From assembly GCF_000763295.1 (NCBI RefSeq), contig NZ_JRJE01000032.1:62001-126000 (forward strand): 64,000 nt of DNA. Direction: 5' to 3'. Under the pieces are notes generated by a model that was given only the letters and a program-made list of their open reading frames with translations, did not search any database and had not been told where the DNA came from. Made by a program: the position numbers and the translations under genes. Shown here piece after piece: positions 16,899 through 26,372 of the stretch (the stretch's first letter is position 1; every line of letters begins with the position of its first letter). Origin of the DNA: Thalassospira australica (GTDB lineage Bacteria > Pseudomonadota > Alphaproteobacteria > Rhodospirillales > Thalassospiraceae).

Positions 16899-19511
16899 CT
16901 ATCCCAAATCGCTTTCCTCGCCCGCAGGCAGGATGCAGGCGATTTCGCGGCCATCGCGGCTAATCTTGACCCGACCCCCATGAATTTCGACCACGGCACG
17001 CACCATCGCCATGCCAAGAGCACGGCGGGCTGACGGGTTTTCACCATCGCGCAGGCCTTCAAACAGCATCGGTTGCGGCGCTTCGTCCGAGAGCGAGATC
17101 GAAATTTCGATATCCTCGCCGCGTCGGCGCGCAACCACGGAAACTTCGCTGCCTTCGGGGGCGGTGCGCAACACATTGGTCACAAGAATGAACAATGCCT
17201 GTTTCAAGCGCCGTTCATCGGCCACCATCCAGCCAATGTTACGCGAACAATAAAGGCGCAGCGACACATTAAGTTCCGCCAAACGTGCCCGTGTCAGGGC
17301 CTCAAGCGAGCGCAGCAAACGTCTTGGATCAACCGTATCCAGCTCAAGTGCGACCTGCCCCGACCCAAGGGTCGCCAGATCGCGCATGTCATCAACAAGG
17401 GCCAGCATGCTTTGTGCTTCGGTGCGGATGGTTTCAACTGATCGTGCGACATTCCCGGTCAGATGCGGGATCAACCGGTCTGATTCGCCATTGATATGAT
17501 CCAGCGGCTTGGTCAGTTCGCGCGATACCGTCGAAATGAAGTCCGACTTCATCTGGTCAGCAGTACGCAAGGCCTCGTTACGTTCACGAAGGGCACGTTC
17601 CACCCGGATGGTATCGGTCACATCGATATAGGACATCATCACCGCCCCGTCGGGCAGCGGCACAATGGCAAAATCAACAATCGAATTATCAGCGCGTTCC
17701 AACCGGCCATTCATCGGTTCATGGTTGGTGATGCGTGCGACCATGCGGCTTTTGAATTTGTCCCAATCATCCCGTTCGCGCCAGAAATCCTTGGATTTCT
17801 CGACCACATCGCCCAGGTGCGGCGCAACATCAAGGAAGGTTGATTCCAGCCCCCACAAATCGGCAAAACCATGGTTATAAAGGCGCAAACGCCCATCGCC
17901 ACTGATGACCCCCACCGCTTCATGCAGGCTTTCAAGCGTTTCGCGCTGAACAGCGATCAGGGTATTATAGGAACTTTCAAGCACCAACTTGTCCGTGACG
18001 TCTTCATAGACAAACATCAAACCGCCAAACGGATGGGGCGAAATAAAGCGCCTTAGCGTCATGCCGTTTGGCAGATGCATCAGGTCTTCTTCGGGCTTCA
18101 AAAGATCGGTGAAACGCTGATTTTCAGTATTGCGGAACTGGGTGAAGTCGGTGACTTCCGGCAGTTTGCGTTCATCGCGCAATCTTCGGAGGACATCATC
18201 ATGGGTCGGCTCCGTCCACAGCCATTCATCATCAAGATCCCAAAGCTTGGTGAAGGCGGTGTTAAAGAAAATAAGCCCCTTGTCCCCGCCATACACCGCA
18301 ATCGCCGTGCCCAGATTTTCAAGCACCTCGGCATGGGCGCGAATATGGCGCGAAAGATCAGACTGCAATTCTTCGACCGGGGTGCAATCGATGGCAAACC
18401 CGATCAGGCCATCGGGTTCATCAATGTTTCTTGATGGCATCTCGGTGATGCGCAGCAATTTGCGATCCCCGCGAATGACCACATGGAAATCACGTGTCAG
18501 ACTTTCGCCATTGCGCTGAACCGATGCCGCGAGCGAACGCCCATGATCGGGGATCACCCCGGCACCAATTTCGGATTGGCTCGCCAGCGCATCTTCGATG
18601 CTGTCATGCTCAACCGCATCGGCATAGGCCGCGTTACAGTCAATCAGGCGAAGATCCCCGTCACGGCGCCAGACCGGGAAGGGCAAACTATCAAGCAACA
18701 GGCGCAAACCCGAAACTTCGTGTTTAAGCGCCTGAACATCGCCAAACTGATGTTCGCGTTCACGCGAATGGCGGGTTTCATCATGGAACCACAGGCCATG
18801 CGCCAAAACTTCCGATGACCGGCCCTTGCGTGCGGTAATGCCCACCACATGGAATTTGCGCTCGTCAAGGGTGGTGACCCAAAGTTCAAACCGGTCGTGG
18901 CTGGTTTTAAGGTTGCGCACACGTTCTTTCAGTGCATCGGCATCTTCATCACGCAACAAATCAAGCAGATCGGGAAAACGCCCATCCTGGCCAAGCTGGA
19001 ACGCCCGCTTGAGCGACGGGCTGGCGCCTTCGGCGAATCCCTGATGGCTCCAGTAATACACCGGGTCAGGGCCGGCAAACAGCAACTGCGTGAAAAGCTC
19101 GGTCTCGCCAGCCAGTTCGTGTTCGTGGTCTTCGACTTCTTCGAGATGACGGCGCATCCGCAACGACAATCGCCAGCCGACCCAACCGGCAATCGCCGCC
19201 CCGCCCACAGCCGCCAGACCAACCACCAGCCAGTCACGATCACTCAAGCCCGCAAGACTTCCAAAAATGGTTGCGCCGATTCCATCGGCGGCAGGCGCAT
19301 TTGCGCCATCTGACACAGAATTTTGCGGATCGGTGACACGGAATTTTTCCTGAGCAGTTGCCTCAACGGACAGAACCAGCCCGGCAAGCATGATGCCTGT
19401 GCGCTGCCAAAGCGCAGAAAGCGACAATTTGGGCGATTGGTGCAAAAATGCCCTCACCTGTTTTTGTGCCCCACCCTGTTTGGAAGCTTGCTCGAATGCT
19501 TGCCGTGTCAC
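16899..19511 (-). CDS. PAS-domain histidine-kinase-like protein with the phospho-acceptor His replaced by Arg (DivL-like pseudokinase)
   Basis: An 870-residue membrane protein. A hydrophobic signal-like stretch lies near 33-52 and a membrane helix near 94-116. Two to three PAS domains follow (around 285-395, 400-510 and 525-640), then a HisKA-like helix pair near 650-710 and an ATPase-like domain near 760-865. The H-box reads FISTVSRELTKPLDH, with Arg664 (CGC at 17520-17522) where active kinases have His. The ATP-site boxes are also weak: LSDEAP stands in place of DxGxG, and ALGMAMV in place of GLGL. This recalls Caulobacter DivL, which has Tyr at this position and acts by binding, not by phosphotransfer. 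GTG start; the N-terminus is uncertain. Confidence 0.82.
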   Translation of the reverse strand: MTRQAFEQASKQGGAQKQVRAFLHQSPKLSLSALWQRTGIMLAGLVLSVEATAQEKFRVTDPQNSVSDGANAPAADGIGATIFGSLAGLSDRDWLVVGLAAVGGAAIAGWVGWRLSLRMRRHLEEVEDHEHELAGETELFTQLLFAGPDPVYYWSHQGFAEGASPSLKRAFQLGQDGRFPDLLDLLRDEDADALKERVRNLKTSHDRFELWVTTLDERKFHVVGITARKGRSSEVLAHGLWFHDETRHSREREHQFGDVQALKHEVSGLRLLLDSLPFPVWRRDGDLRLIDCNAAYADAVEHDSIEDALASQSEIGAGVIPDHGRSLAASVQRNGESLTRDFHVVIRGDRKLLRITEMPSRNIDEPDGLIGFAIDCTPVEELQSDLSRHIRAHAEVLENLGTAIAVYGGDKGLIFFNTAFTKLWDLDDEWLWTEPTHDDVLRRLRDERKLPEVTDFTQFRNTENQRFTDLLKPEEDLMHLPNGMTLRRFISPHPFGGLMFVYEDVTDKLVLESSYNTLIAVQRETLESLHEAVGVISGDGRLRLYNHGFADLWGLESTFLDVAPHLGDVVEKSKDFWRERDDWDKFKSRMVARITNHEPMNGRLERADNSIVDFAIVPLPDGAVMMSYIDVTDTIRVERALRERNEALRTADQMKSDFISTVSRELTKPLDHINGESDRLIPHLTGNVARSVETIRTEAQSMLALVDDMRDLATLGSGQVALELDTVDPRRLLRSLEALTRARLAELNVSLRLYCSRNIGWMVADERRLKQALFILVTNVLRTAPEGSEVSVVARRRGEDIEISISLSDEAPQPMLFEGLRDGENPSARRALGMAMVRAVVEIHGGRVKISRDGREIACILPAGEESDLG

Positions 19512-19720
19512 GTGTTGTTAACCGTTTGTGTTTATGAGCTATTATTATGGTGAAAACGATGCCCTTTTACCACCGTTTCGCATCATTGCGGCAACAGCCT
19601 TGTCTGATGGCGCATTTCATCGAAAAGCCATGTGGAAAAACCGCAATGACACAGCCGGGAAATCCGTTTATGTCTGCGGAACCGACATTCTTAACAGATC
19701 AAACGTATTCATAATTCAAT

Positions 19721-20977
19721 ATGAGCCCTAAACCGCAGCTAGACCTTTTTGCACCGCGCGCGGCGGCCAAGCCATCCGCACCACAAAAGGACTCTGCCAC
19801 GCTCAAGGCGGCCGCAAAACCGGCCCCGGAAATCGGTGATCTGTTTGATACCAATTTCAATGCCGATGACATTGCAGAATGGGAACTGCTGTTTCGCGAT
19901 GTGCCGCAGTATAACTATCATTTCAAACGCGCCCAGATTGCCTCGGCCTTTGACCGGCCGCTGCATAAAAAGCTGATCGCATCACCTGCGTTTGAACGGT
20001 TGCGCGAAATCTCGTTCCTTGGGGCCATTGACTATCTGTTCCATCCCAATGGACGCCCAGCCAATATCCGTCATTCGCGCTATGACCACACCATTGGTGT
20101 GGCCCTGCTGTCGCAACGCTATTGCCGTTTGATGGGGTTATCCGATGCCGATTGCGATTTGCTGGGTGCGGCTGCCCTGTTGCACGATATCGGCCATGGG
20201 CCATTTTCCCATACGCTGGAACCGGAATTTGCCCGGCGGTTTAACCTGAACCACCACCAACTCACCGAAAAAATCATCACTGGCGAAGTCGAACTTGATT
20301 TGTCGGTCAATCATCTTCTGGTCAAACATGGCGTCGATCCGGATGAAGTGATTGCGCTTTTGTCAAAAAAATCCGACCACCCACACGCCAGCCTGTTTTC
20401 CGGCCCGGTCAATATCGACACGCTTGAAGGCATCAGCCGCACCAAGACATATGTCCATCCCAACCATGTGCATTGTCATCCGCGCCTGTTGCTTGAAGCT
20501 GCGGTCAAACTGGACGCTGAATCGCTTAAACGTCTTGATAAGTTCTGGCAGCTTAAGGAAGACATCTATCGCAATTTCATCTTTGGTCCGATGTGCTTTG
20601 CCACGGATCATCTGTGCCGCGAGTTCGTTGTCAAAAACGCGCCGGACTTTGCCGCAAATGACTTCCTTCTGACGGAAAAGGCGTTTTTAAACAGCCACCC
20701 GGCGTTCAAGAAATTCCTGCACAGCCTTAAAAACCGTATTGAACTGGACGGGGTTGCAGATGCCGTTGACCATCAAATCAGTGCATCGGCCAGCACCCTT
20801 GATCTGCACGAAGCAAAGGTCCCGCGCCGCGAATTTCACATCAACACCGATGTCGACGTGCGCTGTTTTGCCGATCTGTCAAAACGCTATTACGAGGAAA
20901 AACACTCGTTCCTGCGGCGTGTCGGCAGCCTGACCGACCCGGCCCAACAGGCCGCAGCAGCCAGCCTGTTTGACTGA
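19721..20977 (+). CDS. HD-superfamily metal-dependent phosphohydrolase
   Basis: A 418-residue cytoplasmic protein. Metal-site motifs are SRYDHTIGVALLSQRY (first His-Asp region), AALLHDIGHGPFSHTLE near residue 165 and the HHQLTEKI region near 185, similar to dGTPase-like and YdhJ/SAMHD1-like HD proteins. Residues 1-45 are Ala/Pro/Lys-rich and probably unstructured. Nucleotide or phosphate-ester hydrolysis is expected, but the substrate is unknown. No clear ribosome-binding site precedes the ATG, so leaderless translation or another start is possible. Divergent from the pseudokinase gene. Confidence 0.82.
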   Translation: MSPKPQLDLFAPRAAAKPSAPQKDSATLKAAAKPAPEIGDLFDTNFNADDIAEWELLFRDVPQYNYHFKRAQIASAFDRPLHKKLIASPAFERLREISFLGAIDYLFHPNGRPANIRHSRYDHTIGVALLSQRYCRLMGLSDADCDLLGAAALLHDIGHGPFSHTLEPEFARRFNLNHHQLTEKIITGEVELDLSVNHLLVKHGVDPDEVIALLSKKSDHPHASLFSGPVNIDTLEGISRTKTYVHPNHVHCHPRLLLEAAVKLDAESLKRLDKFWQLKEDIYRNFIFGPMCFATDHLCREFVVKNAPDFAANDFLLTEKAFLNSHPAFKKFLHSLKNRIELDGVADAVDHQISASASTLDLHEAKVPRREFHINTDVDVRCFADLSKRYYEEKHSFLRRVGSLTDPAQQAAAASLFD

Positions 20978-21134
20978 CCATATCCGTCTGAACATCGTCC
21001 AACTTCGGTCAGAATGGCCTCAAAGCGCGGATTCTCGCGATACTCAACCAGAGCCTGATAAACGCCCTTTTAATCTTTAAGCTATAGGGAATGACAGATC
21101 CACTAACGAGTCGCACGAAGGAACCATTCCGATC

Positions 21135-22070
21135 TTGTTACCGCAAACCATCGCAACCAATCAGCATTACTCTGCTACCCGTCTGGCCGAGATGCGCGAC
21201 GCATTGGGCAAAAGCCTGTCGGGCGATACTTTTTGCGTGGTGGTCACCGGGTCCTATGGGCGGCACGAAGCATCTGATCAATCTGATCTTGATTACTTCA
21301 TCATTGGCCGCGAAGCCGAACGCAGCCAGGCCCCCCACGAACAGGTCGCCGACATCCTTGGCAAGATGGTCACCAAGAAACCGGCAGTTAACGGCCCGTT
21401 TTCGTCCTATGTCACCGCCGAAGAACTGGTTAATCGCATTGGTCTTGATGGCGATACCAATTCGATCACCACGCGCCGATTGCTGTTTTTGCTGGAATGT
21501 GAATGGCTTTATAACGAGGCGGGCAAACGCAAATTCTTTGATGACCTGATTGCCAACTACGTCACAAGTTCGGTCACACGCGATTCCATCGCGCGTTTTC
21601 TGGTCAATGACGTGATCCGCTATTACCGCACCATCAGCGTTGATTTCGAAATCAAAACCCGCGAAGGCGATGCCAGCAAGGCCTGGGCACCCCGGCGACT
21701 GAAACTGGTTTTCTCACGCAAGATGCTTTATTTCGGCGGCATTATTGCAGCGGCCGAAACAGCAGGCCGTGATTACGCCGGAAAACGAGAAAAATTATCC
21801 GAACTTTTGCAGTTGCCACCGATCACGCGTCTGCAAACCGTGTTTGGGGCAAAAAGTGCGGCTGCGCTTGAGCTTTATGACCGTTTCCTGCGTGAACTTT
21901 CTGACCCGGATGTACGTGCACGCCTTGACGGGGTCGGTCCACATGATCGCAATGATGCCGAACTCCGCTCGCTTCTCGATGCGGGCAAGGGTTTCTCGCG
22001 CGAACTGATCACGCTTTTGAATGACCGTTACGGTCCCGATCATCCGATCCACGAAGCGCTTTTGATGTAA
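21135..22070 (+). CDS. Nucleotidyltransferase-fold protein (DUF294-like)
   Basis: A 311-residue protein with the polymerase-beta-type motif GSYGRHEASDQSDLDYFII near residue 40: the GS pair followed by the Asp-x-Asp metal site. The rest is helical, with many Arg/Lys (RRLKLVFSRKMLYFGGII). Such proteins transfer nucleotides to proteins or small molecules; the target here is unknown. The start is a TTG with AAGGA about 12 bases upstream; no good ATG lies near the expected N-terminus. It follows the HD protein by about 150 bases on the same strand. Confidence 0.75.
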   Translation: MLPQTIATNQHYSATRLAEMRDALGKSLSGDTFCVVVTGSYGRHEASDQSDLDYFIIGREAERSQAPHEQVADILGKMVTKKPAVNGPFSSYVTAEELVNRIGLDGDTNSITTRRLLFLLECEWLYNEAGKRKFFDDLIANYVTSSVTRDSIARFLVNDVIRYYRTISVDFEIKTREGDASKAWAPRRLKLVFSRKMLYFGGIIAAAETAGRDYAGKREKLSELLQLPPITRLQTVFGAKSAAALELYDRFLRELSDPDVRARLDGVGPHDRNDAELRSLLDAGKGFSRELITLLNDRYGPDHPIHEALLM

Positions 22071-22085
22071 CGGCCAAGCCGCCGT

Positions 22086-22469
22086 TTATCGCCGCGATCC
22101 GGGGCTTTTGGTCACATGTTTGTGGTAGTGCCGCCGATCAAGGTCGCGGACCTCAACCGTAAACTGCACTTCATAATCGCCAACCAGCCATTCCAGCCGA
22201 TCACACAAAGCCGCAAGGGCTGCTTCACCCGTTGCAAATTTCACCGCATCCATCCGCCCTGACAAGAGGCGGATATCAAGATGGACCATGGCGTGATGAT
22301 CACCGCCATCGGCAATCACAACATTTTCAAGCGGCGATATCCGGGTCTTGAAGGTGTCGAGATCCGCATCGGCTTCGCGCGCGATGACGTAATGCAGATC
22401 AACCGCCAGCTTGGACAATTCATCCTTGATCGGCAGGTTGGCGGAATATTCAATTTCAAGCTGGGGCAT
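22086..22469 (-). CDS. 5-carboxymethyl-2-hydroxymuconate isomerase family protein (tautomerase superfamily)
   Basis: From the ATG at 22469 the protein has 127 residues, the usual size of CHMI proteins. It begins Met-Pro (PQLEIEYSANL), so removal of Met leaves the N-terminal proline that acts as catalytic base in this superfamily. HHAMVHLDIRLLSGR in the middle is typical. In HpaF-type pathways it isomerises a homoprotocatechuate degradation product, but no hpa genes are near, so the substrate here is open. A longer frame to 22529 crosses the ahcY terminator and was rejected. Confidence 0.8.
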   Translation of the reverse strand: MPQLEIEYSANLPIKDELSKLAVDLHYVIAREADADLDTFKTRISPLENVVIADGGDHHAMVHLDIRLLSGRMDAVKFATGEAALAALCDRLEWLVGDYEVQFTVEVRDLDRRHYHKHVTKSPGSRR

Positions 22470-22527
22470 GGAACGATCCGATTGGTTGCAGCGCGCTGGT
22501 TTTATCAGCAAATCGGAAAATTGGCAC

Positions 22528-22561
22528 AAAAAAAGCCGGCCCGCGCAAACGGACCGGCTTT
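22528..22561 (-). terminator. Rho-independent terminator of ahcY
   Basis: A 12-base stem (22532-22543 with 22550-22561, one G-U type mismatch) has a six-base loop. On the minus strand it is followed by a run of seven T residues. It sits 23 bases after the ahcY stop. Confidence 0.85.
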
Positions 22562-22583
22562 AATGCACATCGGCAGATGCCAA

Positions 22584-23879
22584 TTAGTAGCGGTAGTGAT
22601 CCGGCTTGAACGGACCAGCCTGCGGAACGCCGATGTATTCGGCCTGTTCGGACGAAAGCTGGGTGAGTTTCACGCCAAGACGTTCCAGATGCAGGGCTGC
22701 AACTTTCTCGTCAAGGTGTTTGGGCAGGACATAAACTTCGTTTTTGTAGTTGGCGAAGTTTTTCCACAGTTCGATCTGTGCCAGCACCTGGTTGGTGAAG
22801 GATGCCGACATCACGAAGCTCGGGTGGCCGGTTGCGCAACCAAGGTTCACAAGGCGACCTTCGGCCAGAACGATCAGACGTTTGCCATCCGGGAATTCGA
22901 CTTCGTCGACCTGCGGCTTGACGTTGTCCCACTTGTAGTTCTTAAGCGAGCCAATCTGGATTTCGGAATCGAAGTGACCGATGTTGCAAACAATGGCACG
23001 GTCTTTCATCGCACGCATGTGGTCAATCGTGATGATGTCGATGTTGCCCGTGGTGGTAACGAAAATGTCGCCAACCGGTGCTGCGTCTTCCATGGTGGTG
23101 ACTTCGTAACCTTCCATCGCGGCCTGCAGGGCGCAGATCGGATCGATTTCGGTCACAAGAACACGGGCACCCTGGCTGCGCATGGAGGCAGCCGACCCTT
23201 TGCCAACGTCACCGAAACCGGCAACAACGGCGATTTTACCGGCAACCATCACGTCGGTTGCGCGCTTGATGCCATCAACAAGGCTTTCGCGGCAGCCATA
23301 CAGGTTGTCGAATTTCGACTTGGTGACCGAGTCATTGACGTTGATCGCCGGAACCTTAAGCGTGCCTTTTTTCGCCATTTCATACAGGCGGTGCACACCG
23401 GTGGTGGTTTCTTCTGACAGACCTTTGATGTCGTCGAGAAGTTCCGGATATTTTTCGTGGATCAGCTGGGTAACGTCGCCGCCATCATCAAGGATCAGGT
23501 TCGGCTTCCAGCCGTTCGGACCGGAAATGGTCTGCTCGATGCACCACCAGAATTCTTCCTCGGTCTCGCCTTTCCAGGCAAAGACAGGAACACCGGTTTC
23601 GGCAATGGCCGCAGCAGCCTGATCCTGGGTCGAGAAGATGTTGCATGAAGACCAGCGAACTTCCGCACCAAGTGCCGTCAGCGTTTCAATCAGAACTGCG
23701 GTCTGAATGGTCATGTGCAGGCAACCAACGATGCGTGCACCTGCAAGCGGCTTTGCCGCACCATATTCGTCGCGCAGCGCCATCAGGCCCGGCATTTCGG
23801 TTTCGGCAATCGCGATTTCCTTGCGGCCCCAAGCGGCCAGCGAGATGTCAGCGACCTTGTAATCGGTAAAGTTCGACAT
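22584..23879 (-). CDS. ahcY: Adenosylhomocysteinase
   Basis: Hydrolyses S-adenosylhomocysteine to homocysteine and adenosine in the methyl cycle. The ATG at 23879 follows GGAGACGAC and gives 431 residues. NAD is bound through [18 protein letters not shown] near residue 200. Substrate-site regions include [29 protein letters not shown] and GHFDSEI. The end is the family's conserved KPDHYRY. It has its own terminator and a strong palindrome 105 bases upstream, so it is regulated apart from the PTS cluster. Confidence 0.98.
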   Translation of the reverse strand: MSNFTDYKVADISLAAWGRKEIAIAETEMPGLMALRDEYGAAKPLAGARIVGCLHMTIQTAVLIETLTALGAEVRWSSCNIFSTQDQAAAAIAETGVPVFAWKGETEEEFWWCIEQTISGPNGWKPNLILDDGGDVTQLIHEKYPELLDDIKGLSEETTTGVHRLYEMAKKGTLKVPAINVNDSVTKSKFDNLYGCRESLVDGIKRATDVMVAGKIAVVAGFGDVGKGSAASMRSQGARVLVTEIDPICALQAAMEGYEVTTMEDAAPVGDIFVTTTGNIDIITIDHMRAMKDRAIVCNIGHFDSEIQIGSLKNYKWDNVKPQVDEVEFPDGKRLIVLAEGRLVNLGCATGHPSFVMSASFTNQVLAQIELWKNFANYKNEVYVLPKHLDEKVAALHLERLGVKLTQLSSEQAEYIGVPQAGPFKPDHYRY

Positions 23880-23983
23880 GTCGTCTCCAATCAAACAGGA
23901 ATGGCGCATCCGCCAAAGACTTCTGTCTTGCCGATACGCCGATAAATTCTGTTGCGGCCGTTCGTCTGGCCGCGATAGGGCAC

Positions 23984-24003
23984 ATATAAAGATATCTTTA
24001 TAT
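23984..24003. promoter_or_regulatory. 20-bp perfect palindrome upstream of ahcY (SahR-type operator candidate)
   Basis: ATATAAAGATATCTTTATAT is a perfect palindrome about 105 bases upstream of the ahcY ATG. Its ATAAAGAT half-sites resemble sites reported for ArsR-family regulators of the S-adenosylhomocysteine/methionine cycle in proteobacteria; I make that match from memory. No ArsR gene lies in the window, so the regulator would be encoded elsewhere. I found no SAM- or SAH-riboswitch-like structure in this leader. Confidence 0.65.
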
Positions 24004-24160
24004 TGTTTTCAAGTTCTTTTTTACGCAAATTTGCATCGCGCAGACCACAAACATTCTTTCAGCGCCCGAAAGCCCTGAAATTCCGGCGTTCCCGGCAATT
24101 CCGGGCACGGACAAAACTGTCCCCTATGTTGGGGTAATCGTTACGCCAGGCAAGGTCTGC

Positions 24161-25957
24161 TCAGGCAAGGTCGTTGAAATCATCCAGCATCATCGCAATC
24201 CGCGCGGAATCCCATTGTTCCATCACGCGGTTGGCTTGATGTTCGGAGTTACGGCTATCAAGCCGGCGCAACCGCTGCTTGACCAGCAGCAAATTCACCG
24301 GCGACATCGACAGATTGCGCAAGCCAAAACCGATGAACAGCGGCACATAGCGCGGATCACCGGCCATCTCGCCACAAACACTGACCGGAATGTCACGTTC
24401 ACCTGCCACCCGGATCACGTCACGGATCAGGCGCAATACCGCCGGATGCAGCGGATCAAAAAGCCCCGCCACCTGATCATCGGTCCGGTCAATCGCCAGC
24501 GTATATTGCGTCAGGTCATTGGTGCCAATCGCAAAGAAATCGCTGTCACGCGCCAATGTATCGACCGCAATCGCCGCAGCAGGAATTTCAATCATCGCCC
24601 CCAATGGTGGCAAGATTTCGGGGATCGGATGGCCTTCCTTGCGCAGGCGTTTCGCAACCGCCTCGTAGATCTGGCGCGCCCGAGTCATTTCATGCACGGC
24701 CACCACCATCGGGATCAAAACCCGGATCGGCCCATGCAGGGATGCGCGCAGGATGGCGGCAAACTGGGTTTCCAGCAATTCCGGCTTGCGCAGCGACAAA
24801 CGCACCCCGCGCAACCCCAAGGCCGGGTTTGGCCCCGACCCCATTTCATCCTGAAGCGCAACGGCAAGCTTTTCACCACCGATATCAAGGGTGCGGATGG
24901 TGACCGGTTTGCCATCCATGCGTTTTACGATATCGGCAAGTTCTTCATATTGTTCGTCTTCACCCGGCAGATAGTCCTTGTTCATGAACATGAACTCGCT
25001 GCGCAGAAGTCCGATGCCACTCGCCCCGTTTTCAAGGGCCGCGGAAAGTTCGATCGGCAATTCGATGTTGGCATGCAGATCGATATCTACACCATCGCGT
25101 GTTGCGGACGGAACATCGCGCAAGGACGCCAGCTTTTCTCGTGCCGTCAGCCAGTCGGAACGACGCTGGGTGTAATGTTCAATATCGGCTTCGGTCGGTG
25201 ACAGGATCACCTCACCGCGCCCGCCATCGACAATGATCTGATCACCACCGCGCACGCCCCGGATGATATCGGCTGCGCCAAGAACCGCAGGAATGCCCAA
25301 CGAACGCGCCATGATCGCCGTATGCCCCTCTGCCCCGCCAAGGGCGGTGACAAAGGCGGTCAGTTGGCCGGGTTCAAAGCGGGCCATGTCGGCCGGGCTG
25401 ACGTCCTCGGCAATCAGGATGGATCCTTTGGGCGCCATATCCACAGCCCGGTCGGTTTCCCCGATCAAACAGCGCATCAAACGCAGGCCAACTTCACGGA
25501 TATCGGTCGCACGTGCGGCGATATAGCTGTCTTCCATGCCCGAAAACTGATCGGCGATGGCATCAATCACGTCGCTGACCGCATGAACGGCATTAAAATT
25601 TTTCGATGTAATCAGTTCTTCTGCCCCGCGCACCAGCCGCGACTGGGTCAGCATATGGACATAGGCATCAAGCAGGAAGCCAAGTTCCTCGGATGCGGCA
25701 CTGTCGGCATTTGATGATTGGGATTTCAGCCGTTTGAGCTGATCAATGCTTTCGGCAACACCATCATGCAGGCGTTTGCATTCGGCTTGCACCGCATCAT
25801 CGGCAACAGGGGTACGGCTGATTTGAATGATCTGACGATCAAGAACAAAGGCCCGACCAATCACGATCCCGCCCGATGCGCCCAAACCGGTGATGACCCG
25901 GCGGGTACCAGTGGTGGGTTCGACTGAAACGGTTTGATCTGTCGGAGGAACTTTCAA
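24161..25957 (-). CDS. ptsI: Phosphoenolpyruvate-protein phosphotransferase (PTS enzyme I)
   Basis: Takes phosphate from PEP and passes it to HPr. It has 598 residues. The phosphohistidine is His212 in GGAEGHTAIMARSLGIPAVLG (split as GGAEGHTAIMARS and LGIPAVLG). The PEP-binding barrel has GASGIGLLRSEFMF and ends with the catalytic Cys in VSVCGEMAGDP. There is no N-terminal GAF domain, unlike typical PtsP of the nitrogen PTS, so it is built like a classical enzyme I. TTG is the only reasonable start. It follows ptsH by 72 bases. With HPr and one EIIA but no sugar permease, the chain is probably regulatory. Confidence 0.93.
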   Translation of the reverse strand: MKVPPTDQTVSVEPTTGTRRVITGLGASGGIVIGRAFVLDRQIIQISRTPVADDAVQAECKRLHDGVAESIDQLKRLKSQSSNADSAASEELGFLLDAYVHMLTQSRLVRGAEELITSKNFNAVHAVSDVIDAIADQFSGMEDSYIAARATDIREVGLRLMRCLIGETDRAVDMAPKGSILIAEDVSPADMARFEPGQLTAFVTALGGAEGHTAIMARSLGIPAVLGAADIIRGVRGGDQIIVDGGRGEVILSPTEADIEHYTQRRSDWLTAREKLASLRDVPSATRDGVDIDLHANIELPIELSAALENGASGIGLLRSEFMFMNKDYLPGEDEQYEELADIVKRMDGKPVTIRTLDIGGEKLAVALQDEMGSGPNPALGLRGVRLSLRKPELLETQFAAILRASLHGPIRVLIPMVVAVHEMTRARQIYEAVAKRLRKEGHPIPEILPPLGAMIEIPAAAIAVDTLARDSDFFAIGTNDLTQYTLAIDRTDDQVAGLFDPLHPAVLRLIRDVIRVAGERDIPVSVCGEMAGDPRYVPLFIGFGLRNLSMSPVNLLLVKQRLRRLDSRNSEHQANRVMEQWDSARIAMMLDDFNDLA

Positions 25958-26029
25958 GCCTTCTAAAAGCCTTTGCCAACTCGTTCTTGGTGCAGCGAAA
26001 GTCAGACGCCCGAGATCGGGCAGACGTGA

Positions 26030-26305
26030 TTATTCTTCGTCGAACTTGTCGTCTACAAGTACGTTCAGCGCATCAATCGCCTTTTTGGCATCGGGTCCGG
26101 TGGCCTCGACCTCGATCTCGGTGCCGATTGATGCCGCAAGCATCATCAACCCCATGATCGACACCCCCGAGACTTCAGTACCCCGGTTGCGCACCATGAT
26201 GCTCGACTGGAATTCACCAGCCAGTTTAACAAATTTCGCCGCCGCCCGCGCGTGCAATCCACGCTGGTTGCTGATTGTTAAGGTGCGTTTTTCCTTCTGC
26301 GCCAT
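26030..26305 (-). CDS. ptsH: HPr phosphocarrier protein
   Basis: A 91-residue HPr. The enzyme-I phosphorylation site is His18 in RGLHARAAAKF. The HPr-kinase site is Ser49 in GVSIMGLMMLAA. Both are intact, matching the presence of hprK in the same cluster. GGGGACATAA precedes the ATG. It lies between the EIIA gene and ptsI. Confidence 0.96.
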   Translation of the reverse strand: MAQKEKRTLTISNQRGLHARAAAKFVKLAGEFQSSIMVRNRGTEVSGVSIMGLMMLAASIGTEIEVEATGPDAKKAIDALNVLVDDKFDEE

Positions 26306-26372
26306 TTATGTCCCCGCAAGCCCGACATACTGTCCCCGCATGTCCGGGCCCTCTGTTCTTTTTGTTGCAGAC

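Noticed and set aside
22470..22529. N-terminal extension of the tautomerase frame.
   Set aside because: It would encode the ahcY terminator hairpin and would remove the N-terminal proline needed for the family's chemistry.
22281..23417. A 378-codon plus-strand open frame opposite ahcY and the tautomerase gene.
   Set aside because: It is antisense to the unmistakable ahcY sequence, shows no family motif and reflects third-position codon bias of the real gene.
23880..24160. Possible SAM or SAH riboswitch in front of ahcY.
   Set aside because: No conserved helix set of the SAM-II, SAM-V or SAH classes could be folded by eye; the region is instead marked by the 20-bp palindrome.
24215..25201. 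A 328-codon plus-strand frame opposite ptsI.
   Set aside because: Antisense to a clear enzyme I gene; His/Arg/Gln-rich composition typical of a shadow frame.
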